Assembly: GCA_039602395.1 (NCBI GenBank)
Contig: JBCNJP010000020.1
Location: 20,996,483-21,060,482, forward strand
DNA length: 64,000 nucleotides
From: Deinandra increscens subsp. villosa
Taxonomy: Eukaryota > Streptophyta > Magnoliopsida > Asterales > Asteraceae
Direction: 5' to 3'
The notes below the pieces were generated by a model that had not been told where the DNA came from, did no database searches, and worked only from the letters and a program-made list of their open reading frames with translations. Positions 48,528 through 58,636 of this stretch are shown piece by piece. The position numbers and the translations under genes were made by a program. Every line of letters begins with the position of its first letter. The first letter of the stretch is position 1.

Positions 48528-48841
48528 GGTATGGAGAAGGAGCCGGCAAAGTTTCTTTCCCTTTTTTACAACTTTTTTTAACATATATTTTTAACCCATA
48601 TGTTTCAAAAATTACAATACTAGTCTCTTACTTTAAAAACATAGTTAAACATGCCACGTGGCATGCCACGTCATCAGTCCAGTCAGAAAAAATTAACACC
48701 GTTAGTGAAAAACTAACGGTGTATCATTTTTGATACCTAAGTGACGAATTCGTATTATTGTAGGGAAATTCCTAAATTCGTATTATTATTGGCCAATAGA
48801 GCTTAATTCATATTATTTAAATCCAATTTTCCAAATATTTA

Positions 48842-50784
48842 ATATCCGGATGAGTATTTTTTAGACGGGATTATAACCGTTTATATTGAAATTGACATTT
48901 TACTCATCTAGTAACACCATCAATGAGGAAACTCACCACTTGGAAAAAACTCCATTGATGGTCATGTTTGAACTTGACACTACAAGGTCTCCAAACTCTA
49001 ACCACAATCCCCTCTACCAAGGGAGGGGGGTTCGTTTTGATTTTTGACGGCAATGTAGTCACCCTCTACCGATGGAAGGGGATCCCATTGCAGATTTCTC
49101 TCTTGATTAGGTTGTATTTGTAGTCAAGGGCATTCAAGAACTCGAACAATTTATGTCGAGTTCTGATTTTGTTATATGTTTTCTAATATTTGTTGCACAC
49201 GTCATTGGATTTTGATCTCTCCATTCAATTTATCCCCATATACCATGCATTACAATCCAGAAATCCTCTGACGATAAGCCATTTTGCTTGAACTCGTTTT
49301 CTTTAACATGGAGATTGAAAGTTTGGAGTTTGTTTTTACCATCGTTATAAGGAACTCTGTTAGGTTACTAGCAAGGGTATGATCAATGATTTGAATTAGC
49401 CACGATTAATAAAAAAAGGTCATCTTGTTCCCACTGTTCATATATCTCATCGGTGGTTTTCTAGTGGGTTTGTGGTCGTATGACTCAATAAAGATTTTGA
49501 ACCCCCCCCCCCCAATGGCAACTCCTATCACCCGAGTCCACATGGCGTAGTTTTTGCTTTTGAGGTTCAACTTCAAGATCACATGTTGTTAGACTTTTTT
49601 TTATTCAACTTTTTTTTCATTGGTATAAACTTCAAAATCAATGTGGACCATGTTTTTCTTGAAAATTTTTGCTTTCGAGGTTCAACTTCAAAATCACATG
49701 TTGTTCGACTTTTTTTTATTCAACTTGTTTGCATTGGTATAAACTTCAAAATCAAGCTCCTCTTGTTCTCTTGAAACCTTTAAGTTTTTGGTTGTTCTCT
49801 TTTGTTTTGAAGCATGATGTTTGACGGTTTGAGTTATTTGAACTTTGATGTTGATATTGCTTTATGGTTTGATTTTGATATAGTTTACACACTTGCTTTG
49901 ATGCAAGTTACTTTCGAAAGAACATGTTAATGGATGTAACTCATGAAATTGTGATGATATCCAAGTGATTTCATTTATTTTATTACTTTTATATATAAAT
50001 GTGTAATTTCATTTATTCTATTTCGTTTTTCCAACTTCGTGTTGAATTCAGATCAGTCAGAATTACAACTTTAAGTTATATGAATGCATGCCGCTTCAAA
50101 TTCGAATTCAACTTTAAAAATGTCAAAACATGAATTGACAAATTCAAATAAACTGAGTAGTTGTAATGTGAAGTCTTTACGGAGGGCATAAAAACACATA
50201 TTCCAAATCTTAAAAGTAGTTATTTGAGAAACTTGTATTTTAGTTATCAAGAGAGGCTTCAAAATCTATCCGACTATAATAAACACAGTCTTAATTTGAT
50301 TCACCATATAAAATTTCAATTTGCAAACTTGCTAACAACAACATATCTTATGTGTACACTTATTAATCTTTTATAAAAACCCTCCTTTTGCATAAAAGAT
50401 CCATACAAATCTATACATTCTTGTAATACAGAAATGAAGATGTGATATATAAGTGACTATTTAATTTGTTGGGCACACATTTTCACTCAATTTCACGATC
50501 ATCATCAGAAAGTCGGGAAGTTGACATAAATCTTACCCGCGATGATCAAAACAACGATGATCGAACTTGACATTCATGCTTTAATAACTTATTAAAACAA
50601 TCCATCGCAAACTTGTAACTTACTATTCCCGTTTTACATGTTATATTGATATAATTATGAACTTAATATAAGCTACACCAATACCTCTAGTGGTTTAAAC
50701 TTGTGTTGATTCGTAAAGAACAACAAAACAAACGTTAAATATAGATGCTAAAATTAGTTAAAATAATCAACTAAATATAATCAA
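48842..50784. other. Intergenic, no gene recognised
   Basis: Contains a C run at about 49502-49513 and the tandem duplication at 49551-49760. Short frames only. Confidence 0.5.
49551..49760 (+). repeat. About 114 bp tandem duplication
   Basis: Two copies beginning TTTTTGCTTT(T/C)GAGGTTCAAC at 49551 and 49665. Each runs through CACATGTTGTT and GGTATAAACTTCAAAATCAA with few differences. Confidence 0.85.
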
Positions 50785-51107
50785 CTTGCCGTCTCCCGGG
50801 GGTGGTCGCCTTCTCGGTTTTGGATTTCGGACCGTAAAACTAATGCGGTGAATATTATCTTCCTAACTGGTTTATGATGCATTTGGATTGAGAGAAACAA
50901 GACGGGTTTTAATCACCCTCCCCTGTCGCTTCAAAGGGTGATTAGTGAAATCAAGGTTTGAAGTTACTTATGGTATGTAAACCGTTGTAAGTCTCAATCC
51001 ATTAGTTGGGCTGATTGGTTCTCCTTTTCTTTGTAATGTTTCTCTTGTCACGGCCTCTAGCGTCTTGCTAGTGAGTTCCGCTCTTAATAAATTTTGCCAT
51101 TAAAAAA
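50785..51107 (+). mobile_element. 5'-truncated LINE (L1-type) 3' end
   Basis: One frame reads CIWIERNKTGFNHPPLSLQR, then VISEIKV, a stop, then SYLWYVNRCKSQSISWADWF. This is the last part of plant LINE reverse transcriptase proteins (WxIWxERN ... FLW...SW..W). An A-rich tail follows at 51101-51117. The internal stop makes it dead. Confidence 0.65.
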
Positions 51108-51790
51108 GAAAAACGAAATATAACAAACATAAAGAATCCTAATCATAACAGATGCAATTATGCAAACTCAAATGCAATCAACCAAATATCTAAATCTTTG
51201 ATATTTATAGATAGACACCTTGATGATGACGTTCACTAATGAGAAGATAATATAAGGGAATAATTGAGAAGGGTGAGACAGTGATATGAAAGGTGAGGAA
51301 CAAGTATAAAAAACAATTAAGAGAACAGTAAGTAGGTTTAAAGGTGCCTTTATTGAATGAATAGTAAACAATATTTTTAACTGTTTTACTAATGTCCCTA
51401 AAAGTTTTTTTTTTCATCTTTAAACTCATTCAATTTGATGTTTTAATCTTATAAATATATTTTATAAATGTTATAATTTTATAAAACCGACTTAGACAAA
51501 TGAAACATATATGAATTTTGATTAATATTTAATAATTAATTTTTTTAATTAACTTGAAATAAAAGATAATTATAATAAAACAAAAATTAATGACTAATAA
51601 CCAAATTTAATAATTATTCAGTTTAAGTTAAATTTAAATAAATTAATCATCAAATATTAATCAACATTCACATATGTTTCATTTACCTAAGTAAATTTTA
51701 TTAAATTTTAACATGTATAAAAATCATACAAGATTGATACACTTAAATGAAAGTTATAAATAAATGACTTAAAAAAACAAAACAAAAAAG
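51108..51790. other. Intergenic, no gene seen
   Basis: Very AT-rich, with an imperfect inverted relation between AATTAAT-rich strings at 51515-51700. No coding signal. Confidence 0.4.
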
Positions 51791-51794
51791 CTTT

Positions 51795-51972
51795 AAGCAT
51801 TTATAGTGAAGAGGGGAGACTTGGGGCTGAAAGGTCACAAGTTCGATCCCTGAGCTCCCAGGTTTTACCACCCGGCCGCTCGCGGAGGTGGATTTTCCCT
51901 GGAATGAGCTCAACTGGTGTAAATAGTCCTCGGGTTTTCCGGGGCATTCGTTGGCCGTTCAAAAAAAAAAAA
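51795..51972 (+). mobile_element. SINE-like retroposon with poly(A)
   Basis: The B-box-like CACAAGTTCGATCCC is followed by a GC-rich body (CCACCCGGCCGCTCGCGG) and a 3' end GCCGTTC plus 12 A. This tail matches the CCGTTCAAAA ending of the copy at 24430-24735. Confidence 0.5.
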
Positions 51973-52173
51973 GATTAATATTTTCTTTTCTAATAAAGGG
52001 GTAAAAAGATAATTTTATAAATATAACATCAATTTTAGTAGTCAACTTTTTTATATTAAAGTAAAGTCTTAATACGATCACGTGAGAAACCCATATAACC
52101 TCCCACCTGCATCCCGTCTCCACCGCTCCTCCGCCCCACCGCCCCACCGCCCCACCGCCGTGCTCTCACTAAC

Positions 52174-55100
52174 ATGCGCCATAACCTCCTCTCCACCTCC
52201 TTCACCCCAATGGCCACCTCCACCACCCACCACCACCACCACCTCCACAAAAAGCCCTCCTCCTCCTCCTCTTCCTCTTCCCCAAACCCTAACCACCTTT
52301 TCAATTCCACCGCCACCTGCTCCCACCACTCCCCTTCCGCAACCCTAGACCTCCTAATCCTCATCCTCGTCCTCTTCTCCGGCGCGTTCCTCCTCTCCTC
52401 CTACCTCTCCTACATCTTCCACTCCCTCTCCCTCATCCTCCCCCCAATCTCCCTCTCCATCCTCATCGACGTCCCCTCGCTCTACCTCATCGGATTTTTT
52501 CTATTCTTCGTTCTATCGGTTATCAGTTTGGAGATCTGTTTCGGGAACAGGTCGAGGAAGTGCGGGAGGAGAGGGTGTAGAGGGTTGAAGAAGGCGATGG
52601 AGTTTGATTTGCAGTTGCAGACGGAGGAGGTGTTGAGATCGGGGGGTAAAGGAGTGAAGGAGATGGAGAGTTTGCCGTGGAAAGGGGGGAGTGAGGTGAA
52701 TCCTGATTATGAGTGTTTGAGGACGGAGTTGAGGAAGATGGCGCCGGTGAATGGGAGAGCTGTTTTGTTGTTTAGATCTAAGTGTGGGTGCCCTGTTGCG
52801 AAGCTTGAAGGATGGGGTCCGAAACGTGGGAGGAGAAGCAAGAAGTGAGTATTTTACTGTGATAATATTTCATATGTGTTTTCAGTTGCTAATAGATTGT
52901 TTATGCTAGTTGTGTGTTAATCTTTTGTTAGATGCATAGATTGGGTGGTAACATTAGGGTCTACATTAGTTGATCAAAGGCAGAATCTTTGTCTGGCTGA
53001 ACTTTTGCAGGTTTTGACATCTTTGGCTGTTCTAGATTAAGTGTTCATAGATGGATTTAATGGTTTATCAAGGGCCCTTGGTTTAAAATAGCGTGAGGCA
53101 CTTAGTCACTTAGGTCTCAAAATACCATGGATATAATGTATTTTACTAGCTTTGACCAGAAGTGCATGCCTTTTTAAACCAAGCAAGGGCGTGATGAAAA
53201 TGTCTGAATTCAGTGCAAGTTAATCCATGGGAACATGACCATAATTTTCAGCTTTGTAAATTATTGATATTATTTTGTACAAGTGCGGTTGATTGATGAG
53301 AATGAGGGTTTGGAGGTAGCTTTTTTTCCTTCTGACAAGTAGCTTTGAATCAAATTAAGATTGAAGTTCTGAACAAACTGGTTTAAGAAAAAATGAAGAA
53401 TATTCCTAGAGGGAAGTTTTTTGGAGCGAGGGTCTGAATGGGAGCAGTCTCTCTGTCCCCTGAGGTAGACGAAAGATTTGCTCTCATCATACTCTCTCAA
53501 GATTCCAGACCATACCAGTAGCGTTGCTGTGAGTGCAATTTTAAGGGGCATGTTTGTTTGTTTGAAGAGTATTCTTAGCAGAGTATCAGGTTCTCTTTTA
53601 ACACTTTAGTGGTGATGTTTGGTGTTGTGAGTAGCATTTGTGTGATTGATAATGCTAAGTTGCTAACTCAAGCATGTGCATTGAGGGGATATATGATCAC
53701 ATCCGCTAATCTATCATTAAACAGTTCCATGGTTGAAGTCACAGGATGAATATTTAGGCGTTTCAGAGTTCTAGTTTGGAGATTTGACGCAAAAGGATTG
53801 CTGGATTGAATATTGGAAATTAGGGATTTGTGATAAATAGCTTGCATGGCAGTTTTCTAACCGGATGCATTTATCAGTTTATGCCAGGTCATATGAAAAT
53901 GCCATGAAAGTAAATAAGGCACTGTTAAAAATAATTTTATGGACTCACATAGACAAGGAGATGTTTAAATAACAACTTCAGCTTGTGAATCTGACTAGTT
54001 GTAAAGTGTATTGTTATTCCTTCCTTAGTTTTCCTTGCATATTTAGGTCTAGTTTAGTTGACAAATTTTTAAATTTAGCTTAGATATAAGATGCTGGTTT
54101 GTTGTCTTTGTTTAATTTGGTTTTTCATAGAGAACCCACGACTATTATTATTATTGTTATCATCATCATAACCATCAATATAAGGTTATCATCGTTAGTA
54201 GGATAAATCTATTCATATTATATGTGTATATAAGTGTGATTCTGTTAACTTAAGAGGCCTTAATTCAGTTCCATTTCAGTTCCTGTTGAGCATGATAGGG
54301 TTTTGAGTCAAATTATAATATATGCTCAAAACTAAAGAGAAGTTGTGTTTGTTTGCTGATACATATCAAACTTATCAAACGCTGCATCGTGCTTTGACTC
54401 TGCATTAATTTTGACTGTTGCATATGTTGGCTAATAGCTATTTGATAATTTGATGTTGACCCCTGCTAGTCATTGATATTCTGATCATCTATATCATGCT
54501 AAATTCTGAAAAGTTCTTCATTATACTTTATTATAATACACTCCTACTCGTGTATATCCAAAATATTGTTAAGATCAGTTAATTTAGACATTTTCAGTGT
54601 ACTCTTTATCATCATTGTACATTCATTTTGTTATGATCTCACTTAGAACACTAAGCTACGATTCCTATTGACATTGCCCTAATTTGATATGCTATAAATA
54701 TCATTTGCTTGTTTTTGGAATAAGTGTTTTTTCTGATATGCAATTTATATGATGAGGGGCTTGGCTTGGGCCTGCTTAGAGATTACCATTTTACACTTGC
54801 TATTCATGATCATGCATGTGACTTAAGACATGTGCAGATATCTATCCATATATGTAGAAATTGGTCGATATGGCTTATCTATTATATCTAACTGGTGAAA
54901 TGCACTTAACTAAAAAGGAAATGGGTCAAATGGACGAGTGGGTCAAACAACTTGATGTTCAAAGCCATAAGACCTTCTAAATTGCGTTTTTAAAGTTCGA
55001 TCATATTGTAACAAATTAACAATATTGTTTCTAATCATATTTAACACATTCATGTGTAGTTTTCACCAAAAAACGAAAAAATATTCTTGGGCCAGCCCTA

Positions 55101-56502
55101 CGATCTGACATGTTTTGACCCATTCTAAAACTTATGTTTAATTCCCACCCGTTTTGATTTGTTACCCAATTAGTGATCTTCTAAATATCATCATTGAAGT
55201 ATTCTAGGTAGGGGTGGGCTGTGAGCATGAGCTGGTTTAGTTACGGGCCAAACTAACCTAAAATTGAAATTTTGATTTTTTTTTAAATTAATTTTTACAA
55301 CCGAACTGTTCGGTTAGGAATGATTCAGTTTTTTGGTTATAGGGACAGCCATTTTGGGTAATTGGGTTAACCGTTGGCTCTGGCCCCCAGGTCAATTCAA
55401 CCCCTATTCAGACTTTCAGTTAAAAGATGCCAAATAAGAAACATCAGGGAAGGACAATGATTTATATTATTTATAATTTTCTTTTTGCAAAAAGCCTTTT
55501 CTGACATAATATTTATAAATAGTAAAAAAAAAAAACATAAAGGTTGGGTTTTAATGATTAATACATAAAGCATAAACAAACCACCATTTTCTCAATTGGT
55601 TTGGTTATGGTTTGGCTATAGTGTTTTTCTGGTCAGAGCATGATGCGAGGCTTTTGTGATCTTATATTTTTTTATAGTAGATGGCTTTGCTATATCTTTA
55701 ATTTATATTTGTACACACTACACACATATGGACTTCAGTTATAGGTTGTATACTTCTCCTAGACCGGTCCCTGAATGAGAAACGGCCCTTGTGGCACAGA
55801 GAGGCTACAGATGCCGATACATGAACCCAGAGGGAGGGAAAGACTTATCAGAGAGACCAATTTTTCTTCTTGCGTGGCTCTGTTGGTGAAGCTCTGAAGG
55901 TGTTAATCTTTATTGTTCAAGGGGGTATATAGGGAACCTAGAAGTTGGGGGTGAAATGGTTCACATGTGAAAGTTGAATAAATAAATGGAATAGATAAAG
56001 ATCGGTTGTTGGAGATATGGATGAGTCAATAATACTTGGGAAGTCTAGATAATAACTAAAAGATAATTGAGAATTGGTGTTTATCTCCTAGTATCTTTGT
56101 TAGGTTTTTAAGCAAGTGTATGATAGGTATTTTATTCGTATAATAGAGAGTCTTGAATTGAGTTTTAGTATGGTGGTTTTCAATCAATAAAAGTCGTTTG
56201 GTTCTGTTTTATTATCGGATATGGGCCAACAAGCTCTGCCGTTGCAATCCCCTTATAGTCAACTAAAAACTGGATTTTTCGATCCTGCTACACCCGCATG
56301 CTTTGATCCTGGAAACATTTGCATCTAGACTGCATATAAACTGATATATTTGTGTGTTTTAACTTTGAATGATTTGCAAAGATAACTAGCTCTCTGTTTT
56401 ATTTACATGATTTTCATGTTGCTGTTACTAGACTACCATCTTAATCACAAAATTTTAATATTTTGCAGGAGTTTGAGTCTGAATGGAGGAAGTCATGGAT
56501 GA
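52174..56502 (+). CDS. At5g19025-like two-pass membrane protein (L34e superfamily label)
   Basis: Exons 52174-52844 and 56469-56502 give 234 residues. The second exon adds only KSLSLNGGSHG. If intron 1 is retained, a TGA follows at once after KK, so both ends give a plausible protein. A second ATG at 52210 (MATSTTHHHHH) could be the real start. The N-terminus is His/Ser-rich. Two hydrophobic segments lie at about 58-80 and 103-122. The conserved C-terminal half has RKCGRRGCRGLKKAMEFDLQ, LPWKGGSEVNPDYECLRTEL, RKMAPVNGRAVLLF and KCGCPVAKLEGWGPKR, as in Arabidopsis At5g19025, an uncharacterised protein annotated in the ribosomal L34e superfamily. Paired Cys (130, 135 and CGC) suggest a zinc-ribbon-like fold. 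Function unknown. The 3.6 kb intron holds no recognised gene. Confidence 0.85.
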
Positions 56503-56814
56503 TATTTCTTCAAGACTGTAACTGACCGATGATATTTGTGTTTCTTGTTTGTCTGTTATTTCCGTAATCGGGTTGGTTCTTGTTTCTGAGTATTAACTTA
56601 TCACTGTTGGTTACAACAATTCTTGAGAAAAAAAGATCCCACCTTTGTAAACCATATTTAGCTGGTATATGAACTCTTTCTCAAGGGTAATCATACCCAA
56701 TTAATTATGAATAAACTTAGGAATCGTTTTTATTAATATTTAGCCGCCGTTTTTAACGTTTAGACTTATGTTAGCTTAAGGGGAACAAAATTACTTTTGA
56801 CCCATAACCCTCCT

Positions 56815-56834
56815 CCCCCCCCCCCCCCCCCCCC
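56815..56834 (+). repeat. C20 homopolymer
   Basis: Twenty consecutive C, with G-rich sequence after it. It sits in one half of a local duplication (GTGGTGTTTGGGGCGTTAT at about 56843 and 56918). Confidence 0.9.
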
Positions 56835-57000
56835 GGGAGGGTGGTGTTTGGGGCGTTATGAAGGTTTATACATATAACGTCTCCTGTAAAATTTTAACCC
56901 ATAACCCCCTGAAGTGGTGTTTGGGGCGTTATAAGCATTATTTTTTTTTACTTCTTTTCATCTCAAATATCAAGATATTTTTCTCTCGCTCTATACTGTA

Positions 57001-57790
57001 CTAGGTTAGTAACCCGTGTATTATACGGGTTGAATAAATATTTATAATAATGAGATAAGTATAATAAAATAAAAATTGATATGAGATTTAAAAATTATGG
57101 ATATAGATGATATAATTGTGAGATCATATCAAATAGTTATTTTATAGTAGTTAAGTTAAAAGTACATTTATAGTAAATAGAGTATTTCGTATATCACAGT
57201 TGAAAAATAAATTGCTTAATTGTTTACTTTAAAGTGGTGTTGAGAATTACAATAATAAAGAATTATTATTATTTAGGATTACTTGAATTCAGAGAATGTT
57301 AAAAGATAATTAGAAAATGTTGAAGATGATAATTGAACTTTTAAAGTTACTTTTCAGAATATAAAATATAAAAAAGTGTTTGACATTTTAATATTTTGAT
57401 TGAATAAATCAACCACCCTAATATATAATATTTAAATCAATACATATTAGTAACTATTGTTACAAATTAAAATTTTGAATGTTACTTCTCTTAAAATTAG
57501 AAAATTCAAACAATTTATATAAATATGGTAAGTTAGTTAATAAATAACTTATGTAAATATATAAGTAATAAATATTAATACAAATTCATAACTAATTTTA
57601 GTTAAATGTAATGTTAAATTTTAGATTTAGAAAGTTGAAATATTAAATTTGGAAATTTTGAATTCTTAAATGAAAAAATTTTGAAATTAAGTGTGGTGTT
57701 GACAAGTGGATTGTTGAGGTGGAGGATGATGTGGACACCCTAGTAAAGTGACATGTTGACACTTTTTTATTGCTTTATTAGAATGAAAGA
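57001..57790 (-). mobile_element. Non-autonomous Helitron on the minus strand
   Basis: Read on minus, it starts TCTTTCATTCTAATAAAGC after an A. It ends with the hairpin AACCCGTATAATACACGGG, then TTACTAACCTAG before a T. TC start, CTAG end, 3' hairpin 10-11 bp from the end and A/T site all fit. 790 bp, non-coding, AT-rich. Confidence 0.75.
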
Positions 57791-58636
57791 TATCTTCTCT
57801 CAAAGCCTCGAACAATCTTCATAAAAGCCTAAAAGATTAGTCATCTGGAGAGCGATTTTGACTAATGACTCAGGAATTATTTGATTGCTTATTATAAAAT
57901 CCTTTTCCATTTTTGTTTTAGTTGATTAATATATTTCCCTCGGTATAAATAATGGAATTTTTATTTTCTTTTAGAAGTTATTTTATATTTGTTTTATAAA
58001 TAAAAATGCTTTTGCTTTTTTATTTTAAAGCTCTTCGAACTCTAAAATTTAATTTTTTTATTTCAACTTTATAGTCTATATCTGAGCTTAAGCCGATGTC
58101 TGTATGTGCTAGTCGAAATCAATTTTTTATCTTATATTTTTCATTGAATTGCTGATATAGATCTTTTAGATGCATTAATTTTAACTTTTTATATGCAACT
58201 AATTTTTCATTGACTCACAGTTTATATAGTATCTAAATGAATGTAATATTTAAATAATCTTTAAAATGTATTATCACAACTGATTTTTTTTAACGGCAAT
58301 CAGTCAATTCATGAGCTCAACGATATGTTGAATTATATAACACCACCTAAATTCACTAGTTCTGGAGGAAACCCACACTGTGAATCTAAAGTAACAATGG
58401 CAAACCCACCACGCTAACCGGTGAGCACTAGTACAACTGGTTTGATGGCCGTTTCGGTTACAAAAAAAATAGTAGATATTTTTATGATAAAACTTGAAAC
58501 TTCGGAGACATATAATCTATCCATATGGTTTGACCAACTTATGCACACATGTAGTAATCCATTTATTTAATTAAACAATATTACCAAGCTTACAAGTCCT
58601 TAAAATAGTCAATAATTGTATAAAAAATGATGTTGG
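57791..58636. other. Intergenic, 3' flank of the R2 gene
   Basis: AT-rich, no gene. The R2 3' untranslated region probably occupies the right-hand 200-300 bp. Confidence 0.45.

Larger units (their letters stand above)
47593..48832. mobile_element. 1.24 kb Mutator-like element carrying an mTERF-like fragment (Pack-MULE)
   Basis: A perfect 9 bp duplication AAATATTTA (47584-47592 and 48833-48841) flanks ends GGAAAATTTGATT and, reverse-complemented, GGAAAATTGGATT. The inverted arms extend about 200 bp (shared AATATGAATTAAGCT, AATAATACGAATT, CACCGTTAGTTTTTCACTAA). The left arm has a 96 bp insertion. The centre is GC-rich and holds a host-type coding fragment on the minus strand. The element's left end is about 260 bp upstream of the RING ligase start codon. 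Confidence 0.88.

Noticed and set aside
47934..48584. 216-codon frame treated as a new gene
   Set aside because: It spans the Pack-MULE interior. Only the middle resembles a protein family (mTERF), the ends run into element sequence, and the frame is broken relative to mTERF.
31830..50500. Shared TTGTTGGGC(G/A)CACATTTTC string at 31830 and 50470
   Set aside because: About 20 bp only. Surrounding sequence does not align, so no family is claimed.
55740..56260. Possible LTR or TRIM sequence in the At5g19025-like intron
   Set aside because: Composition changes here, but no TG...CA ends, duplication or primer site could be found.
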